Origin: DASQUK01 sp963756425
GTDB lineage: Bacteria; Actinomycetota; Acidimicrobiia; Acidimicrobiales; VFJN01
DNA length: 64,000 nucleotides
Direction: 5' to 3'
Assembly: GCA_963756425.1 (NCBI GenBank)
Contig: CAVWNW010000008.1
Span: 124,001 to 188,000 of the forward strand
The translations under genes and the position numbers were made by a program. Under the pieces are notes generated by a model that was given only the letters and a program-made list of their open reading frames with translations, searched no databases and had not been told where the DNA came from. Below, in pieces: positions 16,521 to 23,673 of the stretch (position 1 is its first letter; the number at the start of each line of letters is the position of its first letter).

Positions 16521-16787
16521 TTGAGGCAAGCGGGGGTGTGGCGGTCGGCCGCGGTGAACCCAGACCGACGGGCGCTACACACCCCCGCCCTGGTCCCCCG
16601 CCATTGGTCCGGCACCTGGGAGTCGAAGATCCGGGGCACCGTTACCCGGGACAGCGACGGATGGGTCGCCTACCTCCGGCTCGCGGATCCGCCCGGGCTG
16701 TCGCCGATCACGGCGGTAGGCCGGTTCGCGACCGTCGAGGCGGCGCAGGTGGCCGCAGATGAGGTGTGGGCGCCGAAGTGCGGGTGA
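16521..16787 (+). CDS. Small hypothetical protein whose 3' end is duplicated downstream
   Basis: TTG 16521 or an internal GTG (16536, 16554) could be the start. The convincing part is the C-terminal half, GTVTRDSDGWVAYLRLAD followed by VGRFATVEAAQVAADEVW, a compact strand-strand-helix pattern like small integrase- or AP2-type DNA-binding modules, although I cannot assign the family. Its last about 70 bp recur at 17878-17955 as a remnant, so the gene is either a former tandem family or the target of a small insertion. Confidence 0.5.
   Translation: MRQAGVWRSAAVNPDRRALHTPALVPRHWSGTWESKIRGTVTRDSDGWVAYLRLADPPGLSPITAVGRFATVEAAQVAADEVWAPKCG
16704..16787 (+). repeat. Direct repeat, left copy: 3' end of the gene at 16521
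   Basis: About 69 bp match the segment at 17878-17955 in the same orientation (I count 57 identical positions), up to the stop codon. The enclosed DNA carries the peptidoglycan-binding gene and two 38-codon peptide genes. Confidence 0.7.
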
Positions 16788-16789
16788 CG

Positions 16790-17275
16790 TCAGCCCGACC
16801 AGATACCGAGTGCCTCACCGGTCTCTGACCCGACGACTCCGTCGACGGTGAGTTGCTCTTGCTCCTGAAACGCCCGGACGGCGTCGGCGGTCTCCGGGCC
16901 GTACACGCCATCGGCGGTGACAGGTAGCCCCTCGGCGGCAAGGCGCTCTTGGAGGATGACGACGTCGGGCCCTGAGTCGCCGAAGGTCAATGGACTGGAG
17001 ATGGTTTCGGTAGTGGGCGCGGCCTCAGTCGTCTCGGTGGCCGATGCGGAGGTGTCATCGTCTCCGAAGAAGACCATCCAAATGACGATGAGCCCGACGA
17101 CGACAGCAACCACCTGCCAGATGAGATCGCGGCGCCTGAAGTGGCCGTACATTGCGGTGCGTGCCCCTCCGGCGCCGCCATGCGCCACGGCGTCCCCGAG
17201 TGCGTCGCGTCCGCGTCTGCGAAATGCGAACACGTAGAACACGAGCGCCACTGCGACGATGATCAGCCACTCCAT
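16790..17275 (-). CDS. Membrane-anchored peptidoglycan-binding protein, 161 aa
   Basis: The N-terminus has a first hydrophobic segment (residues 3-17), a basic loop with FRRR and HFRRRD, and a second membrane segment (about 52-72). A Thr/Ser/Glu-rich linker follows. The C-terminal 60 residues are a PG_binding_1 domain: LTFGDSGPDVVILQERL, then DGVYGPETADAVRAFQ, then VDGVVGSETGEAL. Likely holds the membrane close to the cell wall. It is divergent from the conserved leader and peptide genes at 17353, with about 125 bp between. Confidence 0.82.
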   Translation of the reverse strand: MEWLIIVAVALVFYVFAFRRRGRDALGDAVAHGGAGGARTAMYGHFRRRDLIWQVVAVVVGLIVIWMVFFGDDDTSASATETTEAAPTTETISSPLTFGDSGPDVVILQERLAAEGLPVTADGVYGPETADAVRAFQEQEQLTVDGVVGSETGEALGIWSG

Positions 17276-17352
17276 GCCTGACTCCCTTTGTCGGGTGCCC
17301 AGCAGGCGAAATCGTATTGGCCAACTGCGCAGGCAATCCGCTGTCGGTGGTT

Positions 17353-17396
17353 GCACCGAAGTAGCGGCGGCGGCAGATGGCTGCCGGGAAGGAGCC
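17353..17396 (+). promoter_or_regulatory. Conserved 44-bp leader before peptide gene 1 (copy A)
   Basis: GCACCGAAGTAGCGGCGG and the following 26 bp recur at 52817-52861 upstream of the third peptide gene (39 of 44 positions equal, one gap). Inside it, CGGCAG and CTGCCG around ATGG can form a hairpin, and it ends in the AAGGAG ribosome site. It may be a translational control element or part of a mobile unit. Confidence 0.6.
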
Positions 17397-17400
17397 TGAG

Positions 17401-17517
17401 GTGTCTGGACGAATCCGCCTCTTGTGTGCCGGCCTGCTGGCCGCCGCCACCACCGCCGTCCTGGTCGGGGCACCGGCCATGATCCAGGCCGGCATCATCT
17501 TCAACTCGATCGACTGA
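17401..17517 (+). CDS. 38-aa preprotein, octapeptide family member 1
   Basis: GTG start directly after the conserved leader and GGAAGGAG. The N-terminus is basic (SGRIR), then a hydrophobic Ala/Leu-rich core (LLAAATTA), then VGAPAMIQA ending at residue 30 with an AxA-like signal-peptidase site (I-Q-A). The remaining eight residues are GIIFNSID. Same length and layout as the copies at 17530 and 52865. If cleaved as predicted, it releases a short extracellular peptide. Too short for normal gene prediction. Confidence 0.72.
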   Translation: MSGRIRLLCAGLLAAATTAVLVGAPAMIQAGIIFNSID

Positions 17518-17529
17518 GGAGGAGCTGAG

Positions 17530-17646
17530 ATGTTCACACGCGCACGACTGTTCTGCGCCGGGCTGCTGGCCGCCGCGACCACCGCGGCCTTGGTCGGAGC
17601 GCCGGCGACGATCCACGCCGGCATCACCTTCAACTTCATCGACTGA
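17530..17646 (+). CDS. 38-aa preprotein, octapeptide family member 2
   Basis: The ATG follows GGAGGAG and lies 12 bp after the stop of member 1, so it is a tandem duplicate in one transcript. It starts MFTRARLFC, shares the LLAAATTAALVGAPA core with the other two, and ends with a predicted cleavage after IHA30 to give GITFNFID. Closer to the copy at 52865 (MFTRARL start) than to its tandem neighbour at the N-terminus. Confidence 0.75.
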   Translation: MFTRARLFCAGLLAAATTAALVGAPATIHAGITFNFID

Positions 17647-17731
17647 ACCCGACGGGCCATCACCCCGAAGCCGACGGCTGGCTCACATACGTGCGAGGCA
17701 TCATGGTCTTCCACACGCGGAGCTTGCAGCC

Positions 17732-17764
17732 AACTGTCAGCCAACCGTCAGCAAACGCTCAGCA
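17732..17764 (+). promoter_or_regulatory. Three tandem 11-bp repeats, OmpR/PhoB-type operator candidate
   Basis: AACTGTCAGCC, AACCGTCAGCA and AACGCTCAGCA follow without gaps. The 11-bp period and the CTGTCA-like half sites match the layout of sites for OmpR/PhoB-family response regulators. A TACCTT hexamer lies 8 bp further on. No intact gene follows closely, so the controlled gene may have been lost. Confidence 0.45.
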
Positions 17765-17877
17765 CACACCCCTACCTTGAATGGGGCCGCGGGTGTCGAG
17801 TGTCCCGCCGCACTCCGCTCGCGGCCCTCTCATCGCTAGCGCTTCTTGCCTCGTAGGCCCCGCCACGTGTGGGTCGA

Positions 17878-17955
17878 CCGATCACCACCGTGGGCCGCTT
17901 CGACACCGTCGAGGCGGCGCAGATGGCAACGGACGAGGTGTGGGCGTCCCGCTGA
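17878..17955 (+). pseudogene. Remnant of the 16521-type gene; right direct repeat
   Basis: Reads PITTVGRFDTVEAAQMATDEVW before a stop, matching the C-terminus of the gene at 16521 in the same orientation. No start or upstream half can be found. Either a tandem paralogue that lost its 5' part or the second end of an inserted segment. Confidence 0.6.
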
Positions 17956-18061
17956 CGGATGACGGGTACACAGCGGCAGATCATCTGTGCTCTTGGAGGG
18001 CGCCCGTGGTGGGCGACGCCGGGGAGCGGCCCCCAGGCTTGGGTGGGCCGGGCCGCTGCGG

Positions 18062-18142
18062 TCATTCCCCCGACAGCAGCTCCATGAAGCCGGCTATATC
18101 GACGACGCGCAGCAGCGCGGGCGACAGGTCGATGACTCGAAA
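18062..18142 (-). pseudogene. STAS-domain C-terminal remnant
   Basis: The last 26 codons of a minus-strand frame read FRVIDLSPALLRVVDIAGF and MELLSGE, which fits the last strand and helix of an anti-sigma-factor antagonist (STAS) domain. The upstream frame is unrelated Arg/Pro-rich sequence, so the gene is truncated. Confidence 0.4.
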
Positions 18143-18162
18143 TTGCCAAGCCCGTGATCGGG

Positions 18163-18399
18163 TTAGCGACCGACCAGGTGCGGGGCGTCCCGGTGGCCCG
18201 TGCCGATGCCCACCGGCAGACCTGCGTTGCCGGCGACGCGTCGGATTCGATCGAGGTGAGCCGGGCGGAGGTGCTGCTCGCGGAGCTGCCGGTCGAGTCG
18301 CATGCCCCCAGCCCGCCGCCGCAACCCCTCGAACACCGCGCCGGCCACGGTCACCGACGCCGACGCCAGCAGTACGTATCGCACGAGTTCCTGTGTCAT
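18163..18399 (-). CDS. Small membrane-anchored protein, 78 aa
   Basis: ATG 18399 is preceded by GAGAGGGCGG. One hydrophobic N-terminal segment (about residues 5-22) is followed by an Arg-rich amphipathic stretch with LDRQLREQHLRPAHLDR. No family is recognised. Lies in a region of gene remnants, so it may itself be decaying. Confidence 0.4.
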   Translation of the reverse strand: MTQELVRYVLLASASVTVAGAVFEGLRRRAGGMRLDRQLREQHLRPAHLDRIRRVAGNAGLPVGIGTGHRDAPHLVGR

Positions 18400-18642
18400 G
18401 TCCGCCCTCTCGTGTCCGCCCGCGGGATGACCCGCCGCCATCGCCGCTGTATCGCAGCCAGCGAACCGGACGCCCATTAGCCAACCGGCAGCGGAACGGT
18501 GAACGCCGGAGGCCGGCTTCGCGCGGGGAGGCCGCAACACTCCAGCGACCGCTACATCGCCGACCACGCCGAGACGCCCCCATGCGATAGTGGACCTGCC
18601 TCGGAACCCAGACTGCTAAGGGCTGAGGACCGAAGGGGTTTC

Positions 18643-21351
18643 GTGACTACTCCTACCGATGCAGTTTCCGCAGGTCAGGGTGCACGTCGCCGGGTCCACA
18701 TCGTCCCCCACACCCACTGGGATCGGGAGTGGTACCGGTCGTTCCAGTCCTTCCGCCTGCGGCTGGTCGACCTGCTGGACCGCTTGATCCCCCAGATGGA
18801 GAACGACCCGGCGTACGCCCGGTTCCTGCTGGACGGGCAGCTGGCGGTCGTGGACGACTACCTGGCGGTGCGGCCGGAGGCCGAGGAGCCGCTCCGGCGG
18901 CTGGTTGGCAGCGGCCGGATCTCGATCGGGCCGTGGTACACGCTCCCCGACGAGTTCCTGGTGTCGGGCGAGACCCTGGTCCGCAACCTGCAGCGGGGCC
19001 TGCGGGTGGCCGACCGGTTCGGCGGCGCCATGGCGGTCGGCTACCTACCCGACATGTTCGGTCACGTCGGGCAGATGCCCCAGATCCTGGCCGCGTTCGG
19101 CTTCGAGCATGCCGTGGTGTGGAGGGGTGTGTCCGCAGCCGTCGACCGCAGCGGCTTCTGGTGGCAGGCCCCCGATGGCTCGTCGGTCCGGGCCGAGTAC
19201 CTGCCCCAGGGATACGGGAACGGCTCGGCGTTGCCCGACGACGCCAAGGCCTTCGTCGCCGCCCTCGACGGGTTCGGGCGGCAGTGGGGCGACCTGCTCG
19301 TCGGACCACTGCTGTGGATGAACGGCACCGACCACCAGATGCCCCAGCCCTGGCTGGGACGCGTCGTGGCCGAGGCCAACGCACTCCAGGACGACCTCGA
19401 CCTGCGGATCGTGTCTTTGCCCGAGCACCTGGCGACGGTGGCCACCGATGGCCTGCCCACGTGGCGGGGCGAGCTCCGAGCCGGTGCGCGCGCCAACCTG
19501 CTCATGGGCGTGACGTCGAACCGGGTCGACGTCCGCCAGGCCGCTGCCCGGGCCGAGCGGGCGGTCGAGCGCCTGGCCGAGCCGCTGTCGGCGCTGTTCC
19601 TCCCCGCGGACCGCTGGCCGGCGGTCATGCTCGACGAGGCCTGGCGTGAACTGATCCTCAACTCCGCCCACGACTCGGTGTGCGCCTGTTCCATCGACGA
19701 GGTCTGCGACGCCGTGCTCCACCGCTACGCCGAGGCCAGCGACATCGCCGACGGCCTGGCCGACCGGGCACTCGCCGGCCTGGCCGCCCGGGTGGGCCAC
19801 GACGGTCCGCTGATCGTCAACCCCACGTCCCGCCCCCGGGGAGGCCTGGTCCGGCTCACCCTCGCCGGCGCCGACGCGCCGCCGGGCACCCAGGTCCTCC
19901 GGGCGCAGCCCGCCGAGGCCGTGCTGTTGGAGGGGCCACCGGAGCTCGTCGTGCCCGCCGCCGAGGAGCTGGAGTGGATGCGCACGATCACCGGTTTCAG
20001 CCTCGAGGCGGCCGACGGCGAGGCGCTGGTTTCCGCCAGCCGCCAGGGGACGGGCTCCCTGGTCTCGCCGGACACCCGCGTCGCCCTGGCGGCCTTGGCC
20101 GAGGCGGGGCCCGTGCGGCTGCGCGTCCGCCGGCCCGCCCAGGTCACGGTGCTGGCGCACGTCGATGAGGTGGCGGGGTTCGGCTGGAAGGGCTGGTCCG
20201 CCGACCCTGCTGCCGCGTCGGTCGAGTCCGTCTCGGTGGTCGAGGGCACGGCCGGCGGCAGGCCGACGCTGGCGAATGGCCTGGTGACGGTCACGGTCGA
20301 CCCGGGCGACGGGACGTTCGCCGTGGACGGCCACCCCGGGCTCGGCCGCCTGGTCGACGGCGGCGACTGCGGCGACACGTACAACTGGTGCCCGCCCGCC
20401 CGGGACACGCTGGTCGGCGCGCCCGAGTCGGTGGATGTGGCCGTGCTCGAGCGCGGGCCGCTCCGCGCCCGGGTCCGGATTGCGGCCCGCTACCGCTGGC
20501 CCGCCCGAGCCGAGGGCCTAGAGGAGCGCACTGGCGAGGTCGAGCACGAGGTCGTCACGCGGCTGGAACTGCGGGCCCGGGAACGGGCGCTCCGGGTCGA
20601 GACCACGATCGACAACCGCAGCCGGGACCACCGGTTGCGCGCGCACTTCCCGCTGCCGACGCCCGCCACAACCTCACGGGCGGAGACCGCGTTCGGGACG
20701 GTGGAGCGGGGCCTGGAGGCGGAGGGCGGCCCCACCGAGGCGCCGCTGCCGACCTATCCGGCGCTCCGGTTCGTCCAGGCGGGTGGGCTCACGGTCGTGC
20801 ACGACGGCGTGGCCGAGTACGAGCTGGTGGCCATCCGGGACGGCCAGGCCCACGAGCTGGCGCTGACGCTGTTGCGCTGCACCGGGATGCTGTCGCAGGT
20901 GCCGATGCCGACCCGGCCGTTGCCCGCGGGCCCGTTGATCCGCCTGGAGGGCCCGCAGCTGCAGAAGCGCCTGACCCGGCGCTACGCGGTCGCCGTCGGC
21001 GACGTGGACCCGTTCGCGTTGGCCGACGAGGTGCTGGTGCCGTTGCAGGTGGTCGAGCCGTCACAGGGGGCCGAGCTCTCCGAGCCATCCGACGGGCCCG
21101 GCGGGAGTGCCGCCGACCTGCCGGCGGCCGGCTCCGCCCTGGCGGTCGAGGGGGCGGTGGTGTCTGCGGTCCTGAGGGAGGGCGGCGCACTGATCGTGCG
21201 CGTATTCAATCCCCACGACGAGCCAGCGGAGGTCCACATCGACGGCCGCCATGGCTGGTTGGTCGACCTGCGCGGCCGCCCGTTGGCGCCGTTCGAGGGC
21301 TCGTTCACCCTGCGCCCATGGGGCATCGCCACCGCCGCGCTGTCGGACTGA
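18643..21351 (+). CDS. Glycoside hydrolase family 38 alpha-mannosidase-like, about 902 aa
   Basis: Large GH38 enzyme that cleaves alpha-mannosides with retention. Zinc and substrate residues are visible: HTHWDREWY (His25, Asp27), the nucleophile region GYLPDMFGH (Asp137), and the late zinc His in NSAHDSVCACSIDEV. A middle three-helix domain and two C-terminal beta-sandwich domains follow. GTG 18643, after GAAGGGG, fits the family N-terminus. No signal peptide is seen, so a cytoplasmic role on imported oligosaccharides or mannosylglycans is likely. A second large glycosidase-like gene lies 2.3 kb downstream on the other strand. Confidence 0.92.
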   Translation: MTTPTDAVSAGQGARRRVHIVPHTHWDREWYRSFQSFRLRLVDLLDRLIPQMENDPAYARFLLDGQLAVVDDYLAVRPEAEEPLRRLVGSGRISIGPWYTLPDEFLVSGETLVRNLQRGLRVADRFGGAMAVGYLPDMFGHVGQMPQILAAFGFEHAVVWRGVSAAVDRSGFWWQAPDGSSVRAEYLPQGYGNGSALPDDAKAFVAALDGFGRQWGDLLVGPLLWMNGTDHQMPQPWLGRVVAEANALQDDLDLRIVSLPEHLATVATDGLPTWRGELRAGARANLLMGVTSNRVDVRQAAARAERAVERLAEPLSALFLPADRWPAVMLDEAWRELILNSAHDSVCACSIDEVCDAVLHRYAEASDIADGLADRALAGLAARVGHDGPLIVNPTSRPRGGLVRLTLAGADAPPGTQVLRAQPAEAVLLEGPPELVVPAAEELEWMRTITGFSLEAADGEALVSASRQGTGSLVSPDTRVALAALAEAGPVRLRVRRPAQVTVLAHVDEVAGFGWKGWSADPAAASVESVSVVEGTAGGRPTLANGLVTVTVDPGDGTFAVDGHPGLGRLVDGGDCGDTYNWCPPARDTLVGAPESVDVAVLERGPLRARVRIAARYRWPARAEGLEERTGEVEHEVVTRLELRARERALRVETTIDNRSRDHRLRAHFPLPTPATTSRAETAFGTVERGLEAEGGPTEAPLPTYPALRFVQAGGLTVVHDGVAEYELVAIRDGQAHELALTLLRCTGMLSQVPMPTRPLPAGPLIRLEGPQLQKRLTRRYAVAVGDVDPFALADEVLVPLQVVEPSQGAELSEPSDGPGGSAADLPAAGSALAVEGAVVSAVLREGGALIVRVFNPHDEPAEVHIDGRHGWLVDLRGRPLAPFEGSFTLRPWGIATAALSD

Positions 21352-21389
21352 CGCTCCCGGATGGGTGGACGCGTGCCGGCCCAGCGGCG

Positions 21390-21761
21390 TTACTCCGCCA
21401 AGTGGCAGACCGCCTCGACGTTGTTGCCGTCGGGGTCACGGACGAAGCCGCCGTAGTACTGGGGGTGGTACTCCGGCCAGACCCTGGGCTCGTGCAGGAC
21501 CGTGGCGCCCGCTGCCCTGGCCGCCTCGACGAACGCGTGCACCGCAGCACGATCGGGCGCCGAGAAGGCGATGTGTGATTCGCGGAAGCCCTCACCCGTG
21601 TTGTGCGGGCCGATCCAGAAGTCCGGCATCGGCGGGACGCCGTAGCCGACGACGTCGCCGTACTCGAGGATTCGCTGGCCGCCGATCGTCGCCAGCACGT
21701 TGTCGTAGAACGCGGTGGTGGCGGCGACGTCGGCGCATTGGATGGAGACGTGGTCAATCAT
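21390..21761 (-). CDS. VOC-superfamily (glyoxalase-like) protein, 123 aa
   Basis: A single VOC module pair: MIDHVSIQCADVAATTAFYD at the N-terminus, ESHIAFSAPDRAAVHAFVEA in the middle, and FVRDPDGNNVEAVCH at the end. Metal-ligand positions His4, His in ESHIAF and Glu in NNVEAV are kept, so metal binding is likely. Could be a glyoxalase, dioxygenase-like or binding protein; the substrate is unknown. Confidence 0.88.
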   Translation of the reverse strand: MIDHVSIQCADVAATTAFYDNVLATIGGQRILEYGDVVGYGVPPMPDFWIGPHNTGEGFRESHIAFSAPDRAAVHAFVEAARAAGATVLHEPRVWPEYHPQYYGGFVRDPDGNNVEAVCHLAE

Positions 21762-21803
21762 GGGGACATCTTGTCCCCCGGTGACGCTCCCGTGGCCGGG
21801 CCG

Positions 21804-22487
21804 TCAGGGCGGCGTCGAGACCTCGTCGACGAGCCCGTAGGTGACGGCCTCGTCGGCGGTCAGGAGGCGGCCGCGCTCCACGTCGCGGGCGACCAGTGCC
21901 CGCGACTGTCCCGTGATGGTAGCGAGTCGGTCGACCAGCTCCCGCTGGACGCGGGTGGCGGTCTCCACGTCGCGCCGCAGCCGGTCGGCAGGCCCGGCCG
22001 CCTCCAGGTCGGGGAGGCGCAGGCGGAACGTGGCTCCCCGTCCGCAGCGCCGGTGGCCGGTGCCGGCTGCGACGACCACGGCCGCCGTCCCCTCGGCTCG
22101 GCCAACGCAACTGGTATCGACCGGGCATCGGACCAGGTCGATGGTGTCGAGGATGCCGGTGACGGCGTCCACCGGGCCACCCCCGCTGTTGACCACCAGC
22201 GTGACCGGCGACGTGTCCTCAGCGTCGAGGGTCATCAGCTGCGCGGCCACCAGCGTGGCGGTGTCGTGGTCGAGGCGGTCGCGGACGAAGACGATGCGCC
22301 GCTCGAGCAGCTCGGTGTAGATGGTCGACTCGAAGCCGCCGGCCGCCGCCGGCTCGCCGGGGATCGGGACCTGCGGCACCGGCGGATACACCGGCCGCCG
22401 GCCCGGCCCCGGCTGCGGGAATCCCGGCGGCACCGGGACCTCGCCCGGGCGCTCCGGAGGCAGCCACGGCGGCACGCCGGCCGTCAT
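21804..22487 (-). CDS. ClpP-like protein lacking catalytic Ser and His, 227 aa
   Basis: A Pro-rich N-terminus of about 50 residues precedes a ClpP/crotonase-fold domain: TIYTELLERRIVFVRD, then TLVVNSGGGPVDAVTGILD, with GLVDEV at the end. At the nucleophile position, where active ClpP has G-x-A-[AS]-S, it reads GRAEGTAA (Ser to Gly). The His segment reads FRLRLPD instead of LLHQP. The third-residue Asp region (VARDVERGR) is partly kept. It is therefore a pseudo-protease. Start ATG overlaps the XRE gene stop by 4 bp, so the two are likely made together. Confidence 0.8.
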   Translation of the reverse strand: MTAGVPPWLPPERPGEVPVPPGFPQPGPGRRPVYPPVPQVPIPGEPAAAGGFESTIYTELLERRIVFVRDRLDHDTATLVAAQLMTLDAEDTSPVTLVVNSGGGPVDAVTGILDTIDLVRCPVDTSCVGRAEGTAAVVVAAGTGHRRCGRGATFRLRLPDLEAAGPADRLRRDVETATRVQRELVDRLATITGQSRALVARDVERGRLLTADEAVTYGLVDEVSTPP

Positions 22488-22816
22488 CGGTGGCGCACCT
22501 CGGCATCCCCACCCAACGGCTTGCCCGCGTTCCCCGACGCGGGCTCGAGCGACCAGCGGAGCGTGTGGCCGACCGCCTCCGCATAGCGCTCGAGGGTGGA
22601 CAGCCGGACGTCGCCGGCCACGGCCTCCAGGCGGGCAACGGCCGACTGGGAGGTCCCCATCCGGGCCGCGACCTCCGTCTGCGACAGGCCCAGCGAGCGG
22701 CGCTGGCCCACCAGCTCGGCGAGAAGGCGGCGCCGGCCCTCGGCCATCTCCCGAAAGCCCGGGAACACCGGCAGCCCACCCTCAGCATCGCCGGGGTGAG
22801 ATCTCGTTGCTGACAT
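22484..22816 (-). CDS. XRE-family helix-turn-helix regulator, 110 aa
   Basis: The HTH_3 domain is clear: LLAELVGQRRSLGLSQTEVA, then MGTSQSAVARLE, then LSTLERYAEAVG. ATG 22816 is chosen over the frame's upstream extension, which lacks family features. The protein is followed with a 4-bp overlap by the ClpP-like pseudo-protease, a pairing that suggests the two act together, for example by the ClpP-like partner modulating the regulator (inference). Confidence 0.83.
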   Translation of the reverse strand: MSATRSHPGDAEGGLPVFPGFREMAEGRRRLLAELVGQRRSLGLSQTEVAARMGTSQSAVARLEAVAGDVRLSTLERYAEAVGHTLRWSLEPASGNAGKPLGGDAEVRHR

Positions 22817-22917
22817 CTCACGAACGATATGGCAGCCACACGCGTGGAGGCAACGGAATTGCTCGGCAAGCTGAACCGTGGGCAACGTTCAGATGTCCAG
22901 CGAGAACGGAGGGTCCC

Positions 22918-23658
22918 ATGGATCCCACCATCGTCAATGCCAAGCCGAGGTACCGCCCCCCGACGCTTGTCGATCCCCCCGGCTTCGGATACCTGCTCCT
23001 GTCGGCGGATGTGGAACCGCCGACCGGGAACCGGCCTTTCCCCGGATCCTCAGACGCCAGGACGGCGCTGCTGGGTCGGTTGAAGTCGGCGGCGGCCGAG
23101 CTGACCCAGGTCGATGCCGTCGAGCGGGCCACGGTCTATCGAACCGTGCTGGCGCCGCCCCCCGCCGGCTACGCCCGCAGCGTCGACCACCCGGCGCGCT
23201 ACGACGTGGTGGTGCTGGTCGAAACCGCCTCGCCCGGTGATGTCGACGGGGTCCAGGCCGGCGACGCCTACACGCAGCTGCGCAAGGAGCTCGACTCCGC
23301 GGCCACCCGCGTCGACACGATGCCGGCAACGTGCATCAAGGCAATCGCCGACGTCGACAAGTCACGCCCGGGGCTGTTCCTGTTCAACTACTTCGTGGCC
23401 GACGACGTGGACGCCGCCCTGAAGCTGTGGGATCACCTCGCCGGGTGGTTCATGACCGAGACGGCCATCGACAACTCGACACTGCTCCAGGCCACGGGCG
23501 ACAGCGAGTACACGTTCGTCAACCACGCGCGTTGGGACTCCGGCGTCCCCGGGCTGTGGCTCCGCATGTTCACCAAGCCCAGCTTCTGGTCGTTCGTCCA
23601 GAAAAACCTGAACGAGAACCGCGTGGGATCGATGCCGATCCTGTGCCGCTTGGCGTAG
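22918..23658 (+). CDS. Unknown protein, 246 aa
   Basis: ATG 22918 follows GAACGGAGGG at good spacing. The protein looks soluble, with two similar alpha/beta halves (VVVLVETASPGDV and FLFNYFVADDVDAALK) suggestive of ferredoxin-like or dimeric alpha-beta-barrel repeats. The C-terminal WLRMFTKPSFWSFVQKNLNEN is aromatic-rich. I do not recognise the family. Divergent from the XRE/ClpP-like pair, with about 100 bp between. Confidence 0.72.
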   Translation: MDPTIVNAKPRYRPPTLVDPPGFGYLLLSADVEPPTGNRPFPGSSDARTALLGRLKSAAAELTQVDAVERATVYRTVLAPPPAGYARSVDHPARYDVVVLVETASPGDVDGVQAGDAYTQLRKELDSAATRVDTMPATCIKAIADVDKSRPGLFLFNYFVADDVDAALKLWDHLAGWFMTETAIDNSTLLQATGDSEYTFVNHARWDSGVPGLWLRMFTKPSFWSFVQKNLNENRVGSMPILCRLA

Positions 23659-23673
23659 AGCGCCCGGACTCCC

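Larger units (their letters stand above)
17647..18061. other. Intergenic stretch with regulatory repeats and a gene remnant
   Basis: No intact gene is seen. It holds a triple 11-bp repeat (17732-17764) with a TACCTT -10-like hexamer at about 17772, and the 3' remnant at 17878-17955. Long readings in either strand lack ribosome sites and look like shadows. Confidence 0.5.

Noticed and set aside
17781..18590. 269-codon plus-strand frame after the triple repeat
   Set aside because: Arg/Gly/Pro-rich, no ribosome site, overlaps the STAS remnant and the small minus-strand gene; looks like noise.
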